A stretch of DNA of 42,760 bases. Origin: Marine Group II euryarchaeote MED-G33 (GTDB taxonomy: Archaea > Thermoplasmatota > Poseidoniia > Poseidoniales > Thalassarchaeaceae). Where the stretch lies: contig NTJU01000002.1 in assembly GCA_002457195.1 (NCBI GenBank), forward strand, positions 1 to 42,760, read 5' to 3'. Each line of letters begins with the position of its first letter. The stretch's first letter is position 1. The position numbers and the translations under genes were made by a program. A model generated the notes under the pieces. The model was not told where the DNA came from, searched no databases, and saw nothing but the letters and a program-made list of their open reading frames with translations. Below are positions 9,148 to 23,523 of the stretch, one piece after another.

Positions 9148-10080
9148 ATGGAGGATGGTGCGTTACTCATTGCTGGTATCGGCAGTTTGGGTTGCACTTG
9201 GGCAAAAGCCGCACAATCCAGAGTCTCGGAATGGACGGACCTCACTTTGGTGGATGCAGATAATAGATCGATGGAAGATGCCCGCCATGCAAATTGCTTG
9301 CTGCTTGGAGACTCGCCTACCGAAGTTGGGTGCGCCGGTATGCCACAACTTGCTGAGGCTCGCATGCGCTCACTACAACCCATCGCCTCACATTTTCTAG
9401 AACGGGCTGAACTGGTTCTATTACTGACCGGGCTTGGTGGAGGTTCAGGATCGGGTGCATCCGTTGAATTTGCCCGACAAGCCGTACAGTCGGGTTGCTT
9501 GGTCATCTCTGTTGCCGCGATGCCGTTCGAATCTCAAAGCGAGCGTCAGAAAATTGCTGAAGAATCTCTTACTCGTTTGTCAAAAGTCAGTCATGTCTGT
9601 GTTGAACTCAGCCTTGATCGAATGGCTTGGCAGGCACGTGAGCGAGGGGTGGATTGGCAACAGGGTTCTGCCTGGGTGGAAGAACTCTGTGAGGGTCTAA
9701 TGCGAACCCTGGCCAATGTTGGACTAATCAATCTGGATTTGATGGATTTACGAGCAATTGTTTCCAAATCAGGAGCCTCCACCCTCCTCGTAGCAGAGGG
9801 GCATTGCGATGAAGCTCAGGAACTGTATCGGAGAGCCCGATCATCCCCACTCGCTGCGATGTCGGTTGGGGGTGCGACAGGGTGCCTCTTACAGGTTGAA
9901 GGAGGCCCGCATATGACACTAAAGCAGGTTGAAGCGGTTTCAGCAGCGTTTACAGACGGCCTTTCGGCCGATGCACAGGTCATTCTCGGGGCTCGGGTGT
10001 CACCCGACCTTGAAGAACGAATGCGGGTTGTAGCCGTCGTCAGTGGTTTGCCACGAGGTGCATCAGATGGGTTGGTTTAA
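9148..10080 (+). CDS. Divergent FtsZ/tubulin-superfamily GTPase-like protein
   Basis: GLGGGSGSGAS (T4 glycine loop), SVAAMPFESQSERQ, NLDLMDLRAIVS (NxDxxD T7-like) and VILGARVSPDLEERMRVVAVVSG match FtsZ conserved blocks; N-terminal T1 loop is degenerate (GIGSLG). Confidence 0.75.
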   Translation: MEDGALLIAGIGSLGCTWAKAAQSRVSEWTDLTLVDADNRSMEDARHANCLLLGDSPTEVGCAGMPQLAEARMRSLQPIASHFLERAELVLLLTGLGGGSGSGASVEFARQAVQSGCLVISVAAMPFESQSERQKIAEESLTRLSKVSHVCVELSLDRMAWQARERGVDWQQGSAWVEELCEGLMRTLANVGLINLDLMDLRAIVSKSGASTLLVAEGHCDEAQELYRRARSSPLAAMSVGGATGCLLQVEGGPHMTLKQVEAVSAAFTDGLSADAQVILGARVSPDLEERMRVVAVVSGLPRGASDGLV

Positions 10081-11447
10081 TCCAAATCAACCAATTCAAT
10101 ATCATCGTCTACTGTCACGGGTGGAGGTATATCGAGTTGGATTTCATTTCCTACATCATCCTCGACATCTACAGTGACTTCACCGTCGTAATCCTCTGAA
10201 GTCCCTTCGTGATGTTCATCGTCCACATGATTGTCGCCCCCGTCTAGTTCTTCTCTGGCCGAATCCAACCATCTGGAAAGTTGTCCTATTCTCCAAGCAT
10301 GAATCCACATCATGGTTCCCGCTGTGATCAGGTGGCCAATACCGATGGTTGCTGACATGCCGATGCCGCCAATCGCCCCGCCCGAAAGTTTCGACCCTAG
10401 TACTGCAATCATTGCGATTGAACCTGAATACGCCATACCGAAAGACAAGCCCCAGAATACCGCATTCTGTTTTGTAAACAGCTTGAATCCTCTTCGGTGT
10501 GTATCTTTGGCCAAACTCCAAATGGCCGCAATCACGGTCATGACCATCAGAACGAACTCTTCAATGACCAGGAAAACACCCCAGTCATCAGCAATGAATC
10601 TCCTGTAGGCGCTGAGGAGATGCCATGTGACGAAAAGTTGCATGAACAAACCCCAAGCAAAACCAAATGCAGCAGTGTCTTTTCGCTCAGAATCAATTAC
10701 GCGTCGTTCGGTTGTGTACCAGAACAGAATGCCTTGGATTCCGATTGCCGCCAGGCCGAATAACAAGGCCTTCAATGCTTCCAAAGAAATTAGCGAATCA
10801 CTGTTTTCAGCACCTTGTACAAGCCCCCAGTATGACAGCGTCGCAAAGGTTCCAATAATGGCCATATGCAGCGTCGTTGAAGTGAAGCGTTTGGATTTAC
10901 GTTGGATCGATGCAATCCCCACGGCCCTCCCTCCGACAAAAATCCGTAGACTGGATGAAAGAGCCCTTCCTTGCGCCAATGACCACACCACAAATAGGCC
11001 ACCAAGTGCCATCGCCCAATACTCAACTTGATCGGCACCAGCATCTGAATTGAGGAATCCTGCAATTAGAATAAAGGGGATTAAACCGAGTAATAACGGT
11101 GAAATCCAAGAGGTGATGACCCGGACAAAGAAAAGCATAATTTTCTCAGAAAATGGAATATCTTTAGGCAGAGGTTGGAAATGACTGAAACGATGGATTA
11201 TTTCCATTTCCTGCATCCAAGCAGTCATGGCATACCCAATCGAAAGCCCAACATAACCAGCAATTCCAATGGCGAATAATGAATCAGAATCAGAAGATGA
11301 CAGAAGATATAGGCCAGTACCTGCCAAACCCAAGAGGATGATGTGCGGTAGTGTGGCTGGACTCAATAGATTACGAATGACATCAGAGATTGTTGGTGAT
11401 ACAACCGCTTCCTCTGAATCATCCATCACTTCCTCAGAATCATCCAT
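10077..11447 (-). CDS. Polytopic membrane protein with acidic C-terminal tail, unknown function
   Basis: Long ORF with many TM segments; start moved to MDDSEEVMDDSEE to avoid overlap with the plus-strand Pop5-like gene (ORF track start 11657). Confidence 0.65.
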   Translation of the reverse strand: MDDSEEVMDDSEEAVVSPTISDVIRNLLSPATLPHIILLGLAGTGLYLLSSSDSDSLFAIGIAGYVGLSIGYAMTAWMQEMEIIHRFSHFQPLPKDIPFSEKIMLFFVRVITSWISPLLLGLIPFILIAGFLNSDAGADQVEYWAMALGGLFVVWSLAQGRALSSSLRIFVGGRAVGIASIQRKSKRFTSTTLHMAIIGTFATLSYWGLVQGAENSDSLISLEALKALLFGLAAIGIQGILFWYTTERRVIDSERKDTAAFGFAWGLFMQLFVTWHLLSAYRRFIADDWGVFLVIEEFVLMVMTVIAAIWSLAKDTHRRGFKLFTKQNAVFWGLSFGMAYSGSIAMIAVLGSKLSGGAIGGIGMSATIGIGHLITAGTMMWIHAWRIGQLSRWLDSAREELDGGDNHVDDEHHEGTSEDYDGEVTVDVEDDVGNEIQLDIPPPVTVDDDIELVDLD

Positions 11448-11499
11448 CAAACACTGCGAGTGTGCGAGGCCTGTTAAGTCCGACGACTGTCCGAGCACC

Positions 11500-11781
11500 A
11501 TGGCCAAGCGTTTGACCAAGGCACTCCGTGATAAGAGGCGCTGGGTTGGTTTGTCCGTCAATAGCTGTGCAAACCGGGCTGAGTTGAAATCAAAAATTGA
11601 AAAGATGGCTCCAGTTGATGATTGGAAACTGATGGACTTCTCTGATGGGAAAGCCATATTGAGGATACTACTGAAAAACCAAAATGAATGGAGAAAAATA
11701 TTGGAAAATCCCGATCAAGACATACATTCAGTCACAATGTCTGGGAAAATACGTTTGGTCCGTGAGAGATTAGAATTGTGA
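11500..11781 (+). CDS. RNase P protein component 2 (Pop5/Rpp14-like)
   Basis: 93-aa product MAKRLTKALRDKRRWVGLSV...SVTMSGKIRLVRERL; 'LRDKRRW' opening and 'SGKIR' near the end are Pop5-like; hidden inside the longer 11269-11781 ORF. Confidence 0.55.
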   Translation: MAKRLTKALRDKRRWVGLSVNSCANRAELKSKIEKMAPVDDWKLMDFSDGKAILRILLKNQNEWRKILENPDQDIHSVTMSGKIRLVRERLEL

Positions 11782-11816
11782 TTTAAACAGCCATTCTATA
11801 GAATTTATAAATTATT

Positions 11817-12374
11817 TTGATGATTTATCGCTCAGCCAAATTGATGTGCTTGGCGTGTTTCGGCGAACATATGGGAGGAGGCGGTGATGCTCCGAGCGTT
11901 CCGGTTTGGGACATGGCTATTCTTGCTGGTGCGACCATATTCTTGTCGACACTGGTCATTGTATCTCCTTGGACACAACCCCTCACATATTCCTTGGATG
12001 GGTCGCCCGAAGAAATCCTCACAGTCCACACAGGTATGTCCTCAGGGACATTGACTTTCGAAGCTGAATGTTTGGATGATCCCTGCCAAGTTCTCACTGT
12101 TTGGCTCATCCCTCACGATGGTGCTGAGAGTTGGGATGGCAGTTTATCTGGTGCACAAGAGGTGGATTTGTTGGATCAGAGCACCTCCGAAACCACAAAA
12201 TCACTCAATGATCCTCTATCGGGCGAATATCGAATCATCCTCGATGGGGATGGCGAGTATCTGTTTGAGGCCACTGTGAACCGTGACATACCGCACGAGT
12301 TCGTACCCGCAATTATTGGGGCATTGCTCGTTGTATGGGGGATTTGGAGAAAGCAGCAAGAGGACATGGATTAG
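11817..12374 (+). CDS. Membrane-anchored protein (TM - extracytoplasmic domain - TM), unknown
   Basis: Two TM segments flanking a hydrophilic beta-rich domain; true start may be MGGGGDAPSV; AT-rich TATA-like sequence upstream. Confidence 0.55.
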   Translation: MMIYRSAKLMCLACFGEHMGGGGDAPSVPVWDMAILAGATIFLSTLVIVSPWTQPLTYSLDGSPEEILTVHTGMSSGTLTFEAECLDDPCQVLTVWLIPHDGAESWDGSLSGAQEVDLLDQSTSETTKSLNDPLSGEYRIILDGDGEYLFEATVNRDIPHEFVPAIIGALLVVWGIWRKQQEDMD

Positions 12375-13780
12375 TCCCAGACCCAGTCAATGTCATGAGT
12401 AGATGTCACCAACCCATTTTTGGTTCTCAAGCCACCATTATCATCCAAACCATATGCGGTGGGGCGGCCTTCAGAAAGGCCACATCGCATTGCAGCATAG
12501 ATTGTATTGAGGACATCTTCTTTGTTTAATTCTGCAACCCGAGGATGGACCTCTAGTAGAGAAGATATCGATGCATGGATGATTGGTAACAGTTCCTCAA
12601 AGGAATATGGTGTTAATGTGGCCCATCCAGCAGTTTGATCTAAATTTGCAATGGGTTTTCGATTCATACCAATTCCCAATACAAGTTGTACATTCTCTCC
12701 CTGGGTTTTACCCTCCACTAGCACACCACATAATTTCCCAAATGCATCCTCTTGCCTCAGCCAAATATCATTGGGCCATTTCACCCGGACTCCAATTTCT
12801 TCCAAACGAGCCACATGAGACCAAGAATGACTGGGTAACCCCCAATCTAGTGTAGCGGATAAAGAATCCAATATTGCAATTGTAGCAGCCATTTGTATGA
12901 ACTCAGGGGACTGGTTTATAGAATTTACAGACAACGCCCAACTCCCCATCAAGCCTTCGGTTGAGTTGAACCATTCTCTCCCTGAGTAACCTCGCCCTGA
13001 AACTTGTTGATCCGTACTAACAAATGTCCCTTGTTGAATCATGCCTAAGCTGAAGATCTCGTCATTGGTGGATTGGCACGTCGGCAATCGTTTGCTCGAT
13101 GCACCTTCAAATGGTCGCCAACATGCGATTACAGTCAGCCTTTCATCACCAATCACTTTGTGGCAAACATTCCGCGTGGCCCATCCATTTCTGCGCCATT
13201 CACTTCCGATTGCCTCGCCAATCTGATTTGAACTGTGTAAGAATAGAATGACTCCCTCTTCATTCAAAAGTGTTGGATTCGATTGAATGGCTTGTAAAAG
13301 ATGAGTTGATTGGTGGTCTCCAATCAGTGCAGAGTCCTCCATTGGGCCCAATGAGTTCCGGGGGTCTGGCTCGATATAGGGCAAATTCCAAGCGATTACA
13401 TCAACGCCTTCTTCGGGCATCCACTGCCCGAAATACCCGGGGCCACCTTCTTTGATTTGCATATCCAGGTCGAATCCGTTTGCAGCAGCATTTCCGCGAG
13501 TTGCAGCGACTGCAAGAGGGTTGATGTCGCATGCGTTGACATTCCACCCACGCTTTGCTGCTGCGATTGTTATTGCACCACTACCGCACCCAATTTCAAG
13601 CAGACGTTTATTCTGCCCGGAACCCATCTCGGCGATGACCTGATCCAATAGGCTCGAATCCTCTCTCGGGGGGTAAACAGTAGGAGGGATATTCAGTACA
13701 ATTTCCCCCAGGCCACTCGCCAACCAATTCGCAACGGTGGCTTTCTGATTCATCAATTGGAGTTCTCTTTCTATTGACAA
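12371..13780 (-). CDS. Fusion: HemK/PrmC-like SAM-dependent methyltransferase + biotin-protein ligase (BirA/BPL) catalytic domain
   Basis: LLEIGCGSGAITIAAAKRG and AWNLPYIEPD (NPPY-like); then STNDEIF, GRGYSGREWFNS, VRVKWPNDIWL, GKLCGVLVEG and LGIGMN of BPL. Confidence 0.85.
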   Translation of the reverse strand: MSIERELQLMNQKATVANWLASGLGEIVLNIPPTVYPPREDSSLLDQVIAEMGSGQNKRLLEIGCGSGAITIAAAKRGWNVNACDINPLAVAATRGNAAANGFDLDMQIKEGGPGYFGQWMPEEGVDVIAWNLPYIEPDPRNSLGPMEDSALIGDHQSTHLLQAIQSNPTLLNEEGVILFLHSSNQIGEAIGSEWRRNGWATRNVCHKVIGDERLTVIACWRPFEGASSKRLPTCQSTNDEIFSLGMIQQGTFVSTDQQVSGRGYSGREWFNSTEGLMGSWALSVNSINQSPEFIQMAATIAILDSLSATLDWGLPSHSWSHVARLEEIGVRVKWPNDIWLRQEDAFGKLCGVLVEGKTQGENVQLVLGIGMNRKPIANLDQTAGWATLTPYSFEELLPIIHASISSLLEVHPRVAELNKEDVLNTIYAAMRCGLSEGRPTAYGLDDNGGLRTKNGLVTSTHDIDWVWD

Positions 13781-13981
13781 CTACGCCACACGCCCCCTAT
13801 TTGCCACTCCACACCTGTCAATTTGATGAATATTCGCCAAACCTTTATGTGAATTTTTGACTACGGAAGGTTGAGCGGTTCCGCCCCCGGAACTGAGGAT
13901 TATCCCCGAGCCACAGGCAGGACCTATGGCGTAAGGCTTTTGAATACCCCGTCGGTCCGCGGAAGGCCCAGAGACAGCCAT

Positions 13982-14055
13982 GGGCCTGTAGCTTAGCCAG
14001 GTAGAGCGTCCGGCTTTTAACCGGATGGCCAAGGGTTCGAATCCCTTCAGGCCCG
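13982..14055 (+). tRNA. tRNA-Lys (anticodon TTT)
   Basis: Acceptor gggcctg/caggccc, anticodon arm tccgg-cttttaa-ccgga, T arm aaggg-ttcgaat-ccctt; no encoded CCA. Confidence 0.95.
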
Positions 14056-14113
14056 CTCTATCTGGCTCGGTTGCGGGTTTTTTGGCCGATTTGGGAAAGC
14101 TGGGGGGCATCAA

Positions 14114-14701
14114 ATGGTCGTAAAGAGTTCAACGAAGAAGCGATTGGTAGAATTGGGAGTTCAAGAAGAACATGCCCACAAACTTGCTGACGATGCAAAT
14201 ATGGACGCCATCAAACAAATGAGTGTCGAACAGGTTGCAAAGAAAGTAGGGATTGACACAGACAGCGCTGAACTTGAGAAGATCATGGGAATTATTCGCG
14301 AACAAGGAACTCGCAAACGAACCCGTTCTCGCCGAATCACAATTTCTCAAAAGGCAATCGATGACGATGACATTCCAACTGGTAGCGATCGTTTCAATGC
14401 CCTAAATCACGAACTCGTACCTCACCACGAACTGTTGCCGTCCGAGGAAGAGGCAACAGCCTTGGCACCATGGAAACTGGAAATGCCAGACATTTCTGGT
14501 GAGGGTACGCGCCTGGCCAAAGAATTACTCCCCAAAATACTCATCACTGATCCAGCGGTTCAGGCTCTGAAAGAAATGGAAGAGACTGCGAACGACGAAT
14601 TGCCAGCAGGTTGGCTTACCAACCGCGTAGTTCGTGTTCAACGCTATAGTCGATCATCTGGCACTACGACTGCTTACCGCTTAATTGTGGAGGAAAACTG
14701 A
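14114..14701 (+). CDS. rpoH: DNA-directed RNA polymerase subunit H (Rpb5 C-terminal-like) with N-terminal extension
   Basis: FNALNHELVPHHELLPSEEE, LPKILITDPAVQAL and YRLIVEEN; position directly upstream of rpoB. Confidence 0.92.
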   Translation: MVVKSSTKKRLVELGVQEEHAHKLADDANMDAIKQMSVEQVAKKVGIDTDSAELEKIMGIIREQGTRKRTRSRRITISQKAIDDDDIPTGSDRFNALNHELVPHHELLPSEEEATALAPWKLEMPDISGEGTRLAKELLPKILITDPAVQALKEMEETANDELPAGWLTNRVVRVQRYSRSSGTTTAYRLIVEEN

Positions 14702-14713
14702 GGAGGAATCAAC

Positions 14714-17700
14714 ATGAAGGAAATTATCGAGAGCTACTTTCGCACACGAAGTTTGGTCAACCACCAACTTGCATCATACAATGATTGCATTCCGACCGCT
14801 GATTCGCAGAACAGTCGATTTGAGAAGATTGTTCGCAACATCCGCATTGGTACTGATGAGATTATCGAAGATGATGAAGGTGGAATCATCAAACTCGACG
14901 TTCTAGATCACGAGATTCAGGTTCGAATGAAGAACATGACTCTGGGACCCCCAACCATCCGTGAGGCAAATGGTGCCGAACACCCTTCCCTGCCCCTTGA
15001 GTGTCGTCTTCGAAAGTTGACCTACATGTCACCTGTATACCTTGATTTTACCATTCATCGGGACGACCTTCCTCAGCCGATCGTTGAGGAAAAGGTCCAG
15101 GTTGGAAGTGTACCAATCATGGTTAGAAGCCGTCGATGTAATCTGAATCCTGTGCATATTGATGCCAACCGAAATTTGTCCCCTGAAATCAGTGAAGAGG
15201 ACAAAGAGCACTACCATCGCTTGCTTCAGGGCAAGGGCGAAGATCCCCACGACCCTGGTGGTTACTTCATCATTAACGGAACTGAGAGAGTTTTGATTTC
15301 GATGGAAGATTTGGCTCCAAACAGAGTAACTGTTGAAAGGAACAAGCGATATGCGCGAAAGACAGAAGTCGCTAAGATTTTCTCACAGAAAGATGGTGTT
15401 CGTAAACCCCTAACCGTTGAGAAGCGAAAAGATGGTATGTTGATGGTGAAGATTAGCAGTGCAGGAACAACTCCAATCCCAGTCGTTCTCCTAATGCGTG
15501 CTTTAGGCATCGATAACGATCAAGAAATTTTCCAGGCCATTGCAGGCCCAACTGAAACGTTCAAGTTTATTGTCGCCAATTTGAATGAGGTCAAGGATAA
15601 CGAAGAATACGGTGTTGAAAGTGCTGCAGAAGCACACGAATGGTTGCAAAAGAAATTCGCAGCGGGTCAGCAGCGTGAGTATCGTGAGCAGAGGATTCAG
15701 AATCTACTCGACAAAGAGTTGCTTCCTCACCTAGAAACTCCACTCTCTGAAAAGGACAAGATCCGAATCGGACCTGACCTCGCAGAACAAGCTGAAGAGA
15801 GAACCGAGCGAAATCGCAAGAAGAAGGCTATCTTCCTAGGCAGAATCGTCAGACAAGTTCTGGAAATGGCAATCGAGAACAAGGAACCAAACGACAAGGA
15901 TCACTATGCAAACAAGCGTGTTCGCCTCGCCGGTGATTTGATTGAAGATTTGTTCCGTGTATCATTGCAACAACTTGCCCGTGATCTAAAGTATCAACTC
16001 GAGCGACACCACAACCGCAAGCGTGACCTGAAAATCACCTCATGTCTACGACCAGACGTACTCACCTCGAAGGTGATGCATGCTTTGGCTACAGGTAACT
16101 GGGTCGGTGGTCGCAGTGGTGTCAGTCAATTGCTCGATCGGACAACCTTCCTATCGGCATTGTCCCACATGCGCCGAGTGACAAGTCCGCTTGTCAGAAG
16201 CCAACCCCACTTCGAAGCTCGAGATTTGCACCCGACTCAATGGGGTCGTCTGTGCCCCAACGAAACACCTGAAGGTCAAAATTGCGGTCTGGTAAAGAAC
16301 GCTGCCCAAATGGTTGACATTTCTGAAGCGGTCAGCGAGATTGAAGTCAAAGATCTACTTGAAGAACAAGATGTTGAGCCCAATCCTAAGGGATGGTCAG
16401 AAGGTGCAAGAGTTCACGTCAATGGTGACATTTTCGGTCTGCACATGAATCCTCACAAGCTTGTTGAGCATTTCAAACGTGGCCGCCGTCGAGGTGTGAT
16501 TCGCCCCGAGGTCAGTATCCGTCACGATGCAGTGAACCGCGATATTTTCATCAACACCGACAAAGGACGTATTCTACGCCCTCTATTGGTTCTAGATAGT
16601 GGAAGTCTGGTGTTGTCGAAAGACAACCTGGAACAACTTCGAAGTCGTGAAATGTCATTTACAGACTTGGTTAACAACGGTATTGTCGAATGGGTCGATG
16701 CAGAAGAAGAGGAAGACCTTCTTGTCGCACCTCGTCCGTTCGATTTGCCACAAATGAGCCCTAAGAATGGTCGCCCACTTAACCCCGCAAATGTTGAATG
16801 GGTCAACATGGGTGAAGAAGGTATCAAGAAGGCGAAATTGAAGGCAGAAATCTTCATGCCCAATGGAAAAAAGGTCACTGAAACCTTCAGTGTCCCTCTA
16901 AATTACTATCAAGATGATGTGGACAAACTTCGCCGAAAGGAAAAGAAGTCAGGAGATGTATTGATTTACACTCACGTTGAAATCGATCCACAACTCATCC
17001 TCGGTGTGTGTGCTTCATTGGTACCCTACCCAGAACACAACTCGACACCCCGAGTTACTGGTGGTACTGCAATGGTCAAACAATCTCTCGGTTTGCCTGC
17101 GTCCAATGGCCGCTTGCGCCCAGATACACGCCAGCATATTTTGCACTACACTCAGAACTCTATGACAGGAACACGTGCGATGGATGCCACCAATTTCCTT
17201 CGCCGTCCAGCAGGACAAAATTTCGTTGTGGCTATTCTAAGTCACCACGGGTATAACATGCAGGACGCCGTGATTATGAATCGAGGTAGTGTAGAGCGCG
17301 CATTGGGTCGCTCAACATTCGTGCGCACATACAATGCAGAACGCAAACGATTCCCTGGTGGTCAGGTCGACGAAATTGAAATCCCTGGGACCGGCCTTGA
17401 TGAAGTCAAGGGTTTGAAGGCCCCTGAAGCCTATGCCCACCTTGAGGACGATGGACTGCCCACTCCTGAGACAGAAATCAGTAGCAAGCCGGAAGATCGT
17501 GATCGCGTCCCTCAAGTTCTGGTTGGAAAGACAAGTCCCCCTCGATTCTTGGAAGAGACTCACGGTGCTTTCCTCCAAGCTCAAGAACGTCGTGAATCGA
17601 GTATGAATGTTCGACACGGTGAAGGTGGATTCGTGGACAATGTGTTCATTACAGAATCTCTAGACTCTGGTCGCTTGGTAAGAACTACATTGCGAACTCA

Positions 17701-18450
17701 GAGAATTCCAGAACTTGGAGACAAGTTCTCAAGTCGACACGGTCAGAAAGGTGTCATCGGTCGTCTGGTCGACCCTGAAGACATGCCATTCACAGTCGAT
17801 GGTGTCGTCCCAGATCTACTGATTAACCCGCACGCGATTCCATCACGGATGACTGTAGCTCATATTTTGGAAATGATTGGTGGAAAGGTCGGCGCAATGG
17901 AAGGCCGTCTTATCGACGGAACTGCATTCAGTGGCGAGAAGGAAGATAGTTTGCGAGAAGGTCTTCTTCGACACGGATTCGCCCATACTGGTCGAGAAAC
18001 AATGATCAATGGAGAGACGGGAGAAGAATTCCCCACTCAGACATTCGTCGGCGTAATTTACTACCAGAAGCTGCACCACATGGTCAGTGGAAAAATCCAC
18101 GCAAGAAGCCGTGGCCGAGTGCAAATTCTCACCCGCCAACCTACTGAGGGTCGTGCACGTCAAGGTGGCCTTCGGTTCGGTGAAATGGAACGTGACTGTT
18201 TGATTGCACATGGTGCTTCGATGGTCATCAAAGATCGACTACTGGATGAATCGGATGGCTGGGAACTGTATGTTTGTGCCGAGAGTGGACACATAGCATA
18301 CTGGGATTGGCGCAAACGATGTTACGTCAGTCCGATACATGGGGATAAGGCGGAAGTCTTCCCCGTATCGACATCATATGCATTCAAGCTACTCCTGGAT
18401 GAGATGAAATCACTTGGAGTAGCCATGAGACTTGAACTGGAGGACCGAAG

Positions 18451-18454
<4 letters not shown>
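14714..18454 (+). CDS. rpoB: DNA-directed RNA polymerase subunit B (unsplit)
   Basis: Motifs GYFIINGTERVLISMEDLAPNR, RPDVLTSKV, NETPEGQNCGLVKN, HHGYNMQDAVIMN, GDKFSSRHGQKGVIG; aggagg ribosome-binding site upstream. Confidence 0.98.
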
Positions 18455-23108
<4,654 letters not shown>

Positions 23109-23151
23109 TATTCACCCATGAGAAGCAAAAGTGGAGAATGGAGGATTTAGA

Positions 23152-23451
23152 ATGGAACTTAGTAGAGAATTGAAAACAGCGATTAAGAATGGCGATCTGA
23201 CATTTGGTCAGAATCAAGCATCAGATGCTTGTGCTGAAGGTAAGGCAAAGTTGCTAATTTTTGCAGTAAATTGCCCACAAGAATACATCGACGGCCTCCG
23301 TGCACGACACCCTGATGTCCCAATGCACCGAACCGATTTGGTGAATCGAGAGTTGGGTGCGGCATGTGCCAAACCATTCCCAATTAGCACAATTTGCGTT
23401 CTTGGTGAAGGCGGAAGTGAACTGCTCAGCCTACAGCCGAACATTGATTGA
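23152..23451 (+). CDS. rpl30e: 50S ribosomal protein L30e
   Basis: MELSRELKTAIKNGDLTFGQNQASDACAEGKAKLLIFAVNCP; standard location downstream of rpoA''; ggagg before ATG 23152. Confidence 0.88.
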   Translation: MELSRELKTAIKNGDLTFGQNQASDACAEGKAKLLIFAVNCPQEYIDGLRARHPDVPMHRTDLVNRELGAACAKPFPISTICVLGEGGSELLSLQPNID

Positions 23452-23480
23452 GCTGCTCAAATCCGACTGCTCAGTAGATT

Positions 23481-23523
23481 TTCAACGGAGTGTTGAAGTC
23501 GGGTACGGTCGCCAAAGGCGACC
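23481..23523 (+). promoter_or_regulatory. Tandem stem-loops immediately upstream of the 23524 start codon
   Basis: TTCAAC-GGAGT-GTTGAA (23481-23497) and GGTCGCC-AAA-GGCGACC (23507-23523), both perfect inverted repeats. Confidence 0.55.

Noticed and set aside
11269-11499. N-terminal part of the 170-aa plus ORF
   Set aside because: Low-complexity Ser/Glu/Asp sequence antisense to the minus-strand membrane protein; only the part from 11500 looks like a real protein.
13781-14113. 110-aa minus-strand ORF
   Set aside because: It spans the tRNA-Lys gene antisense and has no family-like sequence.
16522-16878. 118-aa minus ORF inside rpoB
   Set aside because: Antisense to a highly conserved RNAP coding region.
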